Part shown: positions 38,126-51,644 of the stretch, one piece after another
Numbering within the stretch: the first letter of the stretch is position 1
Layout: each line of letters starts with the position of its first letter
Position numbers and translations under genes: made by a program
Notes under the pieces: generated by a model
Told to the model about the DNA's origin: nothing
The model's database searches: none
What the model saw: only the letters and a program-made list of their open reading frames with translations
From: Pratylenchus scribneri
Lineage: Eukaryota; Nematoda; Chromadorea; Rhabditida; Pratylenchidae
DNA: 64,000 nucleotides
Direction of reading: 5' to 3'
NCBI GenBank assembly: GCA_030063045.1
Contig: JAQSEB010000028.1
Location: 310,001 to 374,000 of the forward strand

Positions 38126-41100
38126 AAACTCATAGATAATTTCAATTTCAAAACTTTCAAATAGATGTATGGCCTAGAATCTGCATTAAAAATACTATTG
38201 GAAAAGATTGTGAGGAATGATATTAAAATTCTGAAGAGAAATAGCGATTTTAAATTTTATTTTTTAAACTCATAGATAATTTCAATTTCAAAACTTTCAA
38301 ATAGATGTATGGCCTAGAATCTGCATTAAAAATACTATTGGAAAAGATTGTGGGGATTAATATTAAAATTCTGAAGAGAAATAGCGATTTTAAATTTTAT
38401 TTTTTAAACTCATAGATAATTTCAATTTCAAAACTTTCAAATAGATGTATGGCCTAGAATCTGCATTAAAAATACTATTGGAAAAGATTGTGGGGATTAA
38501 TATTAAAATTCTGAAGAGAAATAGCGATTTTAAATTTTATTTTTTAAACTCATAGATAATTTCAATTTCAAAACTTTCAAATAGATGTATGGCCTAGAAT
38601 CTGCATTAAAAATACTATTGGAGTAGATTGTGGGGATTAATATTAAAATTCTGAAGAGAAATAGCGATTTTAAACTTTATTTTTTAAACTCATAGAAAAT
38701 TTCAATTTCAAAACTTTCAAATAGATGTATGGCATAGAATCTGCATTAAAAATACTATTAGAAAAGATTGTGAGGAATGATATTAAAATTCTGAAGAGAA
38801 ATAGCGATTTTAAATTTTATTTTTTAAACTCATAGATAATTTCAATTTCAAAACTTTCAAATAGATGTATGGCCTAGAATCTGCATTAAAAATACTATTG
38901 GAAAAGATTGTGGGGATTAATATTAAAATTCTGAAGAGAAATAGCGATTTTAAACTTTATTTTTTAAACTCAGAGAAAATTTCAATTTCAAAACTTTCAA
39001 ATAGATGTATGGCCTAGAATCTGCATTAAAAATACTATTGGAAAAGATTGTGGGGATTAATATTAAAATTCTGAAGAGAAATAGCGATTTTAAACTTTAT
39101 TTTTTAAACTCATAGAAAATTTCAATTTCAAAACTTTCAAATAGATGTATGGCCTAGAATCTGCATTAAAAATACTATTGGAAAAGATTGTGGGGATTAA
39201 TATTAAAATTCTGAAGAGAAATAGCGATTTTAAACTTTATTTTTTAAACTCATAGAAAATTTCAATTTCAAAACTTTCAAATAGATGTATGGCCTAGAAT
39301 CTGCATTAAAAATACTATTAGAAAAGATTGTGAGGAATGATATTAAAATTCTGAAGAGAAATAGCGATTTTAAATTTTATTTTTTAAACTCATAGATAAT
39401 TTCAATTTCAAAACTTTCAAATAGATGTATGGCCTAGAATCTGCATTAAAAATACTATTGGAAAAGATTGTGGGGATTAATATTAAAATTCTGAAGAGAA
39501 ATAGCGATTTTAAACTTTATTTTTTAAACTCAGAGAAAATTTCAATTTCAAAACTTTCAAATAGATGTATGGCCTAGAATCTGCATTAAAAATACTATTG
39601 GAAAAGATTGTGGGGATTAATATTAAAATTCTGAAGAGAAATAGCGATTTTAAATTTTATTTTTTAAACTCATAGATAATTTCAATTTCAAAACTTTCAA
39701 ATAGATGTATGGCCTAGAATCTGCATTAAAAATACTATTGGAAAAGATTGTGGGGATTAATATTAAAATTCTGAAGAGAAATAGCGATTTTAAATTTTAT
39801 TTTTTAAACTCATAGATAATTTCAATTTCAAAACTTTCAAATAGATGTATGGCCTAGAATCTGCATTAAAAATACTATTGGAGTAGATTGTGGGGATTAA
39901 TATTAAAATTCTGAAGAGAAATAGCGATTTTAAACTTTATTTTTTAAACTCATAGAAAATTTCAATTTCAAAACTTTCAAATAGATGTATGGCCTAGAAT
40001 CTGCATTAAAAATACTATTAGAAAAGATTGTGAGGAATGATATTAAAATTCTGAAGAGAAATAGCGATTTTAAATTTTATTTTTTAAACTCATAGATAAT
40101 TTCAATTTCAAAATATTCAAATAGATGTATGGCCTAGAATCTGCATTAAAAATACTATTGGAAAAGATTGTGGGGATTAATATTAAAATTCTGAAGAGAA
40201 ATAGCGATTTTAAACTTTATTTTTTAAACTCAGAGAAAATTTCAATTTCAAAACTTTTAAATAGATGTATGGCCTAGAATCTGCATTAAAAATACTATTG
40301 GAAAAGATTGTGGGGATTAATATTAAAATTCTGAAGAGAAATAGCGATTTTAAACTTTATTTTTTAAACTCATAGAAAATTTCAATTTCAAAATATTCAA
40401 ATAGATGTATGGCCTAGAATCTGCATTAAAAATACTATTAGAAAAGATTGTGAGGAATGATATTAAAATTCTGAAGAGAAATAGCGATTTTAAATTTTAT
40501 TTTTTAAACTCATAGATAATTTCAATTTCAAAACATTCAAATAGATGTATGGCCTAGAATCTGCATTAAAAATACTATTGGAAAAGATTGTGGGGATTAA
40601 TATTAAAATTCTGAAGAGAAATAGCGATTTTAAACTTTATTTTTTAAACTCATAGAAAATTTCAATTTCAAAACTTTCAAATAGATGTATGGCCTAGAAT
40701 CTGCATTAAAAATACTATTAGAAAAGATTGTGAGGAATGATATTAAAATTCTGAAGAGAAATAGCGATTTTAAACTTTATTTTTTAAACTCATAGATAAT
40801 TTCAATTTCAAAACTTTCAAATAGATGTATGGCCTAGAATCTGCATTAAAAATACTATTAGAAAAGATTGTGAGGAATGATATTAAAATTCTGAAGAGAA
40901 ATAGCGATTTTAAATTTTATTTTTTAAACTCATAGATAATTTCAATTTCAAAACTTTCAAATAGATGTATGGCCTAGAATCTGCTTATAAAATACTATTA
41001 GAATAGATTGTGAGGAATGATATTAAAATTCTGAAGAGAAATAGCGATTTTAAATTTTATTTTTTAAACTCATAGATAATTTCAATTTCAAAACTTTCAA

Positions 41101-41614
41101 ATAGATGTATGGTCTAGAATCTGCATTAAAAATACTATTGGAAAAGATTGTGGGGATTAATATTAAAATTCTGAAGAGAAATAGCGATTTTAAACTTTAT
41201 TTTTTAAACTCATAGAAAATTTCAATTTCAAAACTTTCAAATAGATGTATGGCCTAGAATCTGCTTATAAAATACTATTAGAATAGATTGTGAGGAATGA
41301 TATTAAAATTCTGAAGAGAAATAGCGATTTTAAATTTTATTTTTTAAACTCAGAGAAAATTTCAATTTCAAAACATTCAAATAGATGTATGGCCTAGAAT
41401 CTGCTTATAAAATACTATTAGAATAGATTGTGAGGAATGATATTAAAATTCTGAAGAGAAATAGCGATTTTAAATTTTATTTTTTAAACTCATAGATAAT
41501 TTCAATTTCAAAACTTTCAAATAGATGTATGGTCTAGAATCTGCATTAAAAATACTATTGGAAAAGATTGTGGGGATTAATATTAAAATTCTGAAGAGAA
41601 ATAGCGATTTTAAA

Positions 41615-41624
41615 TTTTTTTTTT
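41615..41624. other. T10 tract from loss of A (paired with 31,687)
   Basis: This is in the 139-bp unit 41,566-41,704, in the long-range copy of the unit at 31,638. The lesion predates that duplication. Confidence 0.87.
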
Positions 41625-41984
41625 AAACTCATAGATAATTTCAATTTCAAAACTTTCAAATAGATGTATGGCCTAGAATCTGCATTAAAAATACTATTGG
41701 AAAAGATTGTGGGGATTAATATTAAAATTCTGAAGAGAAATAGCGATTTTAAACTTTATTTTTTAAACTCATAGATAATTTCAATTTCAAAACTTTCAAA
41801 TAGATGTATGGCCTAGAATCTGTATTAAAAATACTATTGGAAAAGATTGTGGGGATTAATATTAAAATTCTGAAGAGAAATAGCGATTTTAAACTTTATT
41901 TTTTAAACTCATAGAAAATTTCAATTTCAAAACTTTCAAATAGATGTATGGCCTAGAATCTGCATTAAAAATACTATTAGAAAA

Positions 41985-44900
41985 GATTGTGAGGAATGAT
42001 ATTAAAATTCTTAAGAGAAATAGCGATTTAAAACTTTATTTTTTAAACTCATAGAAAATTTCAATTTCAAAACTTTCAAATAGATGTATGGTCTAGAATC
42101 TGCATTAAAAATAATATTAGAAAAGATTGTGAGAAATGATATTAAAATTCTGAAGAGAAATAGCGATTTAAAACTTTATTTTTTAAACTCATAGAAAATT
42201 TCAATTTCAAAACTTTCAAATAGATGTATGGCCTAGAATCTGCATTAAAAATACTATTAGAAAAGATTGTGAGGAATGATATTAAAATTCTGAAGAGAAA
42301 TAGCGATTTAAAACTTTAATTTTTAAACTCATAGAAAATTTCAATTTCAAAACTTTCAAATAGATGTATGGCCTAGAATCTGCATTAAAAATACTATTAG
42401 AAAAGATTGTGAGGAATGATATTAAAATTCTGAAGAGAAATAGCGATTTTAAATTTTATTTTTTAAACTCATAGATAATTTCAATTTCAAAATATTCAAA
42501 TAGATGTATGGCCTAGAATCTGCATTAAAAATACTATTGGAAAAGATTGTGGGGATTAATATTAAAATTCTGAAGAGAAATAGCGATTTTAAACTTTATT
42601 TTTTAAACTCAGAGAAAATTTCAATTTCAAAACTTTTAAATAGATGTATGGCCTAGAATCTGCATTAAAAATACTATTGGAAAAGATTGTGGGGATTAAT
42701 ATTAAAATTCTGAAGAGAAATAGCGATTTTAAACTTTATTTTTTAAACTCATAGAAAATTTCAATTTCAAAACTTTCAAATAGATGTATGGCCTAGAATC
42801 TGCATTAAAAATACTATTAGAAAAGATTGTGAGGAATGATATTAAAATTCTGAAGAGAAATAGCGATTTTAAATTTTATTTTTTAAACTCATAGATAATT
42901 TCAATTTCAAAACATTCAAATAGATGTATGGCCTAGAATCTGCTTATAAAATACTATTAGAATAGATTGTGAGGAATGATATTAAAATTCTGAAGAGAAA
43001 TAGCGATTTTAAATTTTATTTTTTAAACTCATAGATAATTTCAATTTCAAAACTTTCAAATAGATGTATGGCCTAGAATCTGCATTAAAAATACTATTAG
43101 AAAAGATTGTGAGGAATGATATTAAAATTCTGAAGAGAAATAGCGATTTTAAATTTTATTTTTTAAACTCATAGATAATTTCAATTTCAAAACTTTCAAA
43201 TAGATGTATGGCCTAGAATCTGCATTAAAAATACTATTAGAAAAGATTGTGAGGAATGATATTAAAATTCTGAAGAGAAATAGCGATTTTAAACTTTATT
43301 TTTTAAACTCAGAGAAAATTTCAATTTCAAAACTTTCAAATAGATGTATGGCCTAGAATCTGCATTAAAAATACTATTGGAAAAGATTGTGGGGATTAAT
43401 ATTAAAATTCTGAAGAGAAATAGCGATTTTAAACTTTATTTTTTAAACTCAGAGAAAATTTCAATTTCAAAACTTTCAAATAGATGTATGGCCTAGAATC
43501 TGCATTAAAAATACTATTGGAAAAGATTGTGGGGATTAATATTAAAATTCTGAAGAGAAATAGCGATTTTAAACTTTATTTTTTAAACTCATAGAAAATT
43601 TCAATTTCAAAACTTTCAAATAGATGTATGGCCTAGAATCTGCATTAAAAATACTATTAGAAAAGATTGTGAGGAATGATATTAAAATTCTGAAGAGAAA
43701 TAGCGATTTTAAATTTTATTTTTTAAACTCATAGATAATTTCAATTTCAAAATATTCAAATAGATGTATGGCCTAGAATCTGCATTAAAAATACTATTGG
43801 AAAAGATTGTGGGGATTAATATTAAAATTCTGAAGAGAAATAGCGATTTTAAACTTTATTTTTTAAACTCAGAGAAAATTTCAATTTCAAAACTTTTAAA
43901 TAGATGTATGGCCTAGAATCTGCATTAAAAATACTATTGGAAAAGATTGTGGGGATTAATATTAAAATTCTGAAGAGAAATAGCGATTTTAAACTTTATT
44001 TTTTAAACTCATAGAAAATTTCAATTTCAAAACTTTCAAATAGATGTATGGCCTAGAATCTGCATTAAAAATACTATTAGAAAAGATTGTGAGGAATAAT
44101 ATTAAAATTCTGAAGAGAAATAGCGATTTAAAACTTTATTTTTTAAACTCATAGAAAATTTCAATTTCAAAACTTTCAAATAGATGTATGGCCTAGAATC
44201 TGCATTAAAAATACTATTAGAAAAGATTGTGAGGAATAATATTAAAATTCTGAAGAGAAATAGCGATTTAAAACTTTATTTTTTAAACTCATAGAAAATT
44301 TCAATTTCAAAACTTTCAAATAGATGTATGGCCTAGAATCTGCATTAAAAATACTATTAGAAAAGATTGTGAGGAATGATATTAAAATTCTGAAGAGAAA
44401 TAGCGATTTAAAACTTTATTTTTTAAACTCATAGAAAATTTCAATTTCAAAACTTTCAAATAGATGTATGGCCTAGAATCTGCATTAAAAATACTATTAG
44501 AAAAGATTGTGAGGAATAATATTAAAATTCTGAAGAAAAATAGCGATTTAAAACTTTATTTTTTAAACTCATAGAAAATTTCAATTTCAAAACTTTCAAA
44601 TAGATGTATGGCCTAGAATCTGCATTAAAAATACTATTAGAAAAGATTGTGAGGAATGATATTAAAATTCTGAAGAGAAATAGCGATTTAAAACTTTATT
44701 TTTTAAACTCATAGAAAATTTCAATTTCATGAATTTCAAATAGATGTATGGCCTAGAATCTGCATTAAAAATACTATTGGAAAAGATTGTGGGGATTAAT
44801 ATTAAAATTCTGAAGAGAAATAGCGATTTTAAACTTTATTTTTTAAACTCATAGAAAATTTCAATTTCAAAACTTTCAAATATATATATAGCCTAGAATC

Positions 44901-45344
44901 TGCATTAAAAATACTATTAGAAAAGATTGTGAGGAATAATATTAAAATTCTGAAGAAAAATAGCGATTTAAAACTTTATTTTTTAAACTCATAGAAAATT
45001 TCAATTTCAAAACTTTCAAATAGATGTATGGCCTAGAATCTGCATTAAAAATACTATTAGAAAAGATTGTGAGGAATGATATTAAAATTCTGAAGAGAAA
45101 TAGCGATTTTAAATTTTATTTTTTAAACTCATAGAAAATTTCAATTTCATGAATTTCAAATAGATGTATGGCCTAGAATCTGCATTAAAAATACTATTGG
45201 AAAAGATTGTGGGGATTAATATTAACATTCTGAAGAGAAATAGCGATTTTAAACTTTATTTTTTAAACTCATAGAAAATTTCAATTTCAAAACTTTCAAA
45301 TAGATGTATGGCCTAGAATCTGCATTAAAAATACTATTAGAATA
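41985..45344. repeat. Satellite domain 6: L units interrupted by J/K block
   Basis: Three L units (41,985-42,404; CTTAAGAG, GTGAGAAATG, TTTAATTTTT) are followed by twelve J/K units (42,405-44,084), then L units resume with A14. Within the inserted block the trimer J(AATATTC)-K(CAGAG)-K at 42,405-42,824 recurs at 43,665-44,084, a 9-monomer offset. Private change ATTAACATTC is at about 45,221. Confidence 0.84.
42405..44084. repeat. 12-monomer J/K block present only in long-range copy 2
   Basis: This exactly 1,680-bp block interrupts the colinearity with 32,476/32,477. It begins and ends with the same J-K-K trimer (AATATTC, CAGAG, TTTTAAATAG), so an exchange between two trimers could have inserted or deleted the material between them. 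Its flanks are L units on both sides. Confidence 0.85.
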
Positions 45345-46884
45345 GATTGTGAGGAATGATATTAAAATTCTGAAGAGAAATAGCGATTTTAAACTTTATT
45401 TTTTAAACTCATAGAAAATTTCAATTTCAAAATTTTCAAATATATATATAGCCTAGGATCTGCATTAAAAATACTATTAGAATAGATTGTGAGGAATGAT
45501 ATTAAAATTCTGAAGAGAAATAGCAATTTTAAACTTTATTTTTTAAACTCATAGAAAATTTCAATTTCAAAACTTTCAAATAGATGTATGGCCTAGAATC
45601 TGCATTAAAAATACTATTAGAATAGATTGTGAGGAATGATATTAAAATTCTGAAGAGAAATAGCGATTTTAAACTTTATTTTTTAAACTCATAGAAAATT
45701 TCAATTTCAAAACTTTCAAATAGATGTATGGCCTAGAATCTGCATTAAAAATACTATTAGAATAGATTGTGAGGAATGATATTAAAATTCTGAAGAGAAA
45801 TAGCAATTTTAAACTTTATTTTTTAAACTCATAGAAAATTTCAATTTCATGAATTTCAAATATATGTATGGTCTAGAATCTGCATTAAAAATAATATTAG
45901 AAAAGATTGTGAGAAATGATATTAAAATTCTGAAGAGAAATAGCGATTTAAAACTTTATTTTTTAAACTCATAGAAAATTTCAATTTCAAAATTTTCAAA
46001 TATATATATAGCCTAGGATCTGCATTAAAAATACTATTAGAATAGATTGTGAGGAATGATATTAAAATTCTGAAGAGAAATAGCGATTTTAAACTTTATT
46101 TTTTAAACTCATAGAAAATTTCAATTTCAAAATTTTCAAATATATATATAGCCTAGGATCTGCATTAAAAATACTATTAGAATAGATTGTGAGGAATGAT
46201 ATTAAAATTCTGAAGAGAAATAGCGATTTTAAACTTTATTTTTTAAACTCATAGAAAATTTCAATTTCAAAATTTTCAAATATATATATAGCCTAGGATC
46301 TGCATTAAAAATACTATTAGAATAGATTGTGAGGAATGATATTAAAATTCTGAAGAGAAATAGCAATTTTAAACTTTATTTTTTAAACTCATAGAAAATT
46401 TCAATTTCAAAACTTTCAAATAGATGTATGGCCTAGAATCTGCATTAAAAATACTATTAGTATAGATTGTGAGGAATGATATTAAAATTCTGAAGAGAAA
46501 TAGCGATTTTAAACTTTATTTTTTAAACTCATAGAAAATTTCAATTTCAAAACTTTCAAATAGATGTATGGCCTAGAATCTGCATTAAAAATACTATTAG
46601 AATAGATTGTGAGGAATGATATTAAAATTCTGAAGAGAAATAGCAATTTTAAACTTTATTTTTTAAACTCATAGAAAATTTCAATTTCATGAATTTCAAA
46701 TATATGTATGGTCTAGAATCTGCATTAAAAATAATATTAGAAAAGATTGTGAGAAATGATATTAAAATTCTGAAGAGAAATAGCGATTTAAAACTTTATT
46801 TTTTAAACTCATAGAAAATTTCAATTTCAAAACTTTCAAATATATATATAGCCTAGAATCTGCATTAAAAATACTATTAGAAAA
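45345..46884. repeat. Satellite domain 7: P monomers, with a 6-monomer duplication
   Basis: Units have T37, T46 and C50 and are mostly preceded by T139 (ATTAGAATAG). Some have A41 (GCAATTTT), which removes the only CpG. Four have AAAATTTTC with TATATATATA and CCTAGGATC. The order at 45,345-45,904 recurs at 46,185-46,744, an 840-bp (6-unit) offset, with one private change (ATTAGTATAG) before 46,465. Confidence 0.84.
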
Positions 46885-47024
46885 GATTGTGAGGAATGAT
46901 ATTAAAATTCTGAAGAGAAATAGCGATTTAAAACTTTATTTTTTAAACTCATAGAAAATTTCAATTTCAAAACTTTCAAATAGATGTATGGCCTAGAATC
47001 TGCATTAAAAATACTATTAGAAAA

Positions 47025-49544
47025 GATTGTGAGGAATAATATTAAAATTCTGAAGAAAAATAGCGATTTAAAACTTTATTTTTTAAACTCATAGAAAACT
47101 TCAATTTCATGAATTTCAAATATATATATAGCCTAGAATCTGCATTAAAAATACTATTAGAAAAGATTGTGAGGAATGATATTAAAATTCTGAAGAGAAA
47201 TAGCGATTTAAAACTTTATTTTTTAAACTCATAGAAAATTTCAATTTCATGAATTTCAAATATATATATAGCCTAGAATCTGCATTAAAAATACTATTAG
47301 AAAAGATTGTGAGGAATGATATTAAAATTCTGAAGAGAAATAGCGATTTAAAACTTTATTTTTTAAACTCATAGAAAATTTCAATTTCAAAACTTTCAAA
47401 TAGATGTATAGCCTAGAATCTGCATTAAAAATACTATTAGAAAAGATTGTGAGGAATAATATTAAAATTCTGAAGAAAAATAGCGATTTAAAACTTTATT
47501 TTTTAAACTCATAGAAAATTTCAATTTCAAAACTTTCAAATAGATGTATGGCCTAGAATCTGCATTAAAAATACTATTAGAAAAGATTGTGAGGAATGAT
47601 ATTAAAATTCTGAAGAGAAATAGCGATTTAAAACTTTATTTTTTAAACTCATAGAAAATTTCAATTTCATGAATTTCAAATATATATATAGCCTAGAATC
47701 TGCATTAAAAATACTATTAGAAAAGATTGTGAGGAATGATATTAAAATTCTGAAGAGAAATAGCGATTTAAAACTTTATTTTTTAAACTCATAGAAAATT
47801 TCAATTTCAAAACTTTCAAATAGATGTATGGCCTAGAATCTGCATTATAAATACTATTAGAAAAGATTGTGAGGAATGATATTAAAATTCTGAAGAGAAA
47901 TAGCGATTTAAAACTTTATTTTTTAAACTCATAGAAAATTTCAATTTCATGAATTTCAAATATATATATAGCCTAGAATCTGCATTAAAAATACTATTAG
48001 AAAAGATTGTGAGGAATGATATTAAAATTCTGAAGAGAAATAGCGATTTAAAACTTTATTTTTTAAACTCATAGAAAATTTCAATTTCATGAATTTCAAA
48101 TATATATATAGCCTAGAATCTGCATTAAAAATACTATTAGAAAAGATTGTGAGGAATGATATTAAAATTTTGAAGTGAAATAACGATTTAAAACTTTATT
48201 TTTTAAACTCATAGAAAATTTCAATTTCAAAACTTTCAAATAGATGTATGGTCTAGAATCTGCATTAAAAATACTATTAGAAAAGATTGTGAGGAATAAT
48301 ATTAAAATTCTGAAGAAAAATAGCGATTTAAAACTTTATTTTTTAAACTCATAGAAAACTTCAATTTCATGAATTTCAAATATATATATAGCCTAGAATC
48401 TGCATTAAAAATACTATTAGAAAAGATTGTGAGGAATGATATTAAAATTCTGAAGAGAAATAGCGATTTAAAACTTTATTTTTTAAACTCATAGAAAATT
48501 TCAATTTCATGAATTTCAAATATATATATAGCCTAGAATCTGCATTAAAAATACTATTAGAAAAGATTGTGAGGAATGATATTAAAATTCTGAAGAGAAA
48601 TAGCGATTTAAAACTTTATTTTTTAAACTCATAGAAAATTTCAATTTCAAAACTTTCAAATAGATGTATAGCCTAGAATCTGCATTAAAAATACTATTAG
48701 AAAAGATTGTGAGGAATAATATTAAAATTCTGAAGAAAAATAGCGATTTAAAACTTTATTTTTTAAACTCATAGAAAATTTCAATTTCAAAACTTTCAAA
48801 TAGATGTATGGCCTAGAATCTGCATTAAAAATACTATTAGAAAAGATTGTGAGGAATGATATTAAAATTCTGAAGAGAAATAGCGATTTAAAACTTTATT
48901 TTTTAAACTCATAGAAAATTTCAATTTCATGAATTTCAAATATATATATAGCCTAGAATCTGCATTAAAAATACTATTAGAAAAGATTGTGAGGAATGAT
49001 ATTAAAATTCTGAAGAGAAATAGCGATTTAAAACTTTATTTTTTAAACTCATAGAAAATTTCAATTTCAAAACTTTCAAATAGATGTATGGCCTAGAATC
49101 TGCATTATAAATACTATTAGAAAAGATTGTGAGGAATGATATTAAAATTCTGAAGAGAAATAGCGATTTAAAACTTTATTTTTTAAACTCATAGAAAATT
49201 TCAATTTCATGAATTTCAAATATATATATAGCCTAGAATCTGCATTAAAAATACTATTAGAAAAGATTGTGAGGAATGATATTAAAATTCTGAAGAGAAA
49301 TAGCGATTTAAAACTTTATTTTTTAAACTCATAGAAAATTTCAATTTCATGAATTTCAAATATATATATAGCCTAGAATCTGCATTAAAAATACTATTAG
49401 AAAAGATTGTGAGGAATGATATTAAAATTTTGAAGTGAAATAACGATTTAAAACTTTATTTTTTAAACTCATAGAAAATTTCAATTTCAAAACTTTCAAA
49501 TAGATGTATGGTCTAGAATCTGCATTAAAAATACTATTAGAAAA
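47025..49544. repeat. Tandem 9-monomer higher-order repeat, two 1,260-bp copies
   Basis: 47,025-48,284 and 48,285-49,544 have the same nine-unit order, starting with the rare unit carrying GAAGAAAAATAG and AAAACTTCAATTTC and ending with TTTGAAGTGAAATAACG. I saw no differences between the copies. It appears to be a recent duplication inside long-range copy 2, since copy 1 has only one such set. Confidence 0.92.
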
Positions 49545-50384
49545 GATTGTGAGGAATGATATTAAAATTCTGAAGAGAAATAGCGATTTAAAACTTTATT
49601 TTTTAAACTCATGGAAAATTTCAATTTCAAAACTTTCAAATAGATGTATGGTCTAGAATCTGCATTAAAAATACTATTAGAAAAGATTGTGAGGAATGAT
49701 ATTAAAATTCTGAAGAGAAATAGCGATTTAAAACTTTATTTTTTAAACTCATGGAAAATTTCAATTTCAAAACTTTCAAATAGATGTCTGGTCTAGAATC
49801 TGCATTAAAAATACTATTAGAAAAGATTGTGAGGAATGATATTAAAATTCTGAAGAGAAATAGCGATTTAAAACTTTATTTTTTAAATTCATGAAAAATT
49901 TCAATTTCAAAACTTTCAAATAGATGTATGGCCTAGAATCTGCATTATAAATACTATTAGAAAAGATTGTGAGGAATGATATTAAAATTCTGAAGAGAAA
50001 TAGCGATTTAAAACTTTATTTTTTAAACTCATGGAAAATTTCAATTTCAAAACTTTCAAATAGATGTATGGTCTAGAATCTGCATTAAAAATACTATTAG
50101 AAAAGATTGTGAGGAATGATATTAAAATTCTGAAGAGAAATAGCGATTTAAAACTTTATTTTTTAAATTCATGAAAAATTTCAATTTCAAAACTTTCAAA
50201 TAGATGTATGGCCTAGAATCTGCATTATAAATACTATTAGAAAAGATTGTGAGGAATGATATTAAAATTCTGAAGAGAAATAGCGATTTAAAACTTTATT
50301 TTTTAAACTCATGGAAAATTTCAATTTCAAAACTTTCAAATAGATGTATGGTCTAGAATCTGCATTAAAAATACTATTAGAAAA

Positions 50385-50524
50385 GATTGTGAGGAATGAT
50401 ATTAAAATTCTGAAGAGAAATAGCGATTTAAAACTTTATTTTTTAAATTCATGAAAAATTTCAATTTCATGAATTTCAAATATATATATAGCCTAGAATC
50501 TGCATTAAAAATACTATTAGAAAA
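50385..50524. repeat. Monomer with two TTCATGAA palindromes (third instance)
   Basis: It carries ATTCATGAAAAA and ATGAAT together, like the units at 36,117 and 37,092, and is followed by the same G8 A14 unit. It is the long-range paralogue of 36,117. Confidence 0.88.
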
Positions 50525-51644
50525 GATTGTGGGGAATAATATTAAAATTCTGAAGAAAAATAGCGATTTAAAACTTTATTTTTTAAACTCATAGAAAATT
50601 TCAATTTCAAAACTTTCAAATAGATGTATGGCCTAGAATCTGCATTATAAATACTATTAGAAAAGATTGTGAGGAATAATATTAAAATTCTGAAGTGAAA
50701 TAGCGATTTAAAATTTTATTTTTTAAACTCATAGAAAATTTCAATTTCAAAACTTTCAAATAGATGTATGGTCTAGAATCTGCATTAAAAATACTATTAG
50801 AAAAGATTGTGAGGAATGATATTAAAATTCTGAAGAGAAATAGCGATTTAAAACTTTATTTTTTAAACTCATAGAAAATTTCAATTTCATGAATTTCAAA
50901 TATATATATAGCCTAGAATCTGCATTAAAAATACTATTAGAAAAGATTGTGAGGAATGATATTAAAATTCTGAAGAGAAATAGCGATTTAAAACTTTATT
51001 TTTTAAACTCATAGAAAATTTCAATTTCATGAATTTCAAATATATATATAGCCTAGAATCTGCATTAAAAATACTATTAGAAAAGATTGTGAGGAATGAT
51101 ATTAAAATTCTGAAGAGAAATAGCGATTTAAAACTTTATTTTTTAAACTCATAGAAAATTTCAATTTCAAAACTTTCAAATATATATATAGCCTAGAATC
51201 TGCATTAAAAATACTATTAGAAAAGATTGTGAGGAATGATATTAAAATTTTGAAGTGAAATAACGATTTAAAACTTTATTTTTTAAACTCATAGAAAATT
51301 TCAATTTCAAAACTTTCAAATAGATGTATGGTCTAGAATCTGCATTAAAAATACTATTAGAAAAGATTGTGAGGAATGATATTAAAATTCTGAAGAGAAA
51401 TAGAGATTTAAAACTTTATTTTTTAAACTCATGGAAAATTTCAATTTCAAAACTTTCAAATAGATGTATGGTCTAGAATCTGCATTAAAAATACTATTAG
51501 AAAAGATTGTGAGGAATGATATTAAAATTCTGAAGAGAAATAGCGATTTAAAACTTTATTTTTTAAATTCATGAAAAATTTCAATTTCAAAACTTTCAAA
51601 TAGATGTATGGTCTAGAATCTGCATTAAAAATACTATTAGAAAA

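Larger units (their letters stand above)
37927..41984. repeat. Satellite domain 5: J/K monomers (second block)
   Basis: J and K units return, with the same marks as domain 3 (T72, GGGGATTAAT, CAGAG, AATATTC, TTTTAAATAG). A partial 9-monomer duplication is visible: the marker GGAGTAG lies just before 38,626 and again before 39,886, 1,260 bp apart, each after two K units with T50 and T72. From 40,026 onward the block is colinear with 30,095-32,056. Confidence 0.86.
40026..50804. repeat. Long-range segmental duplication, copy 2 (expanded)
   Basis: This is the counterpart of 30,095-36,536. Compared with copy 1 it has a 12-monomer J/K block at 42,405-44,084, a P block plus extra L units between 45,065 and 47,304, and a 9-monomer tandem duplication (47,025-49,544). 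The first of these, 1,680 bp, is exactly 12 units: copy 1 continues from 32,477 where copy 2 resumes at 44,085. These could be gains in copy 2 or losses in copy 1. Confidence 0.85.
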
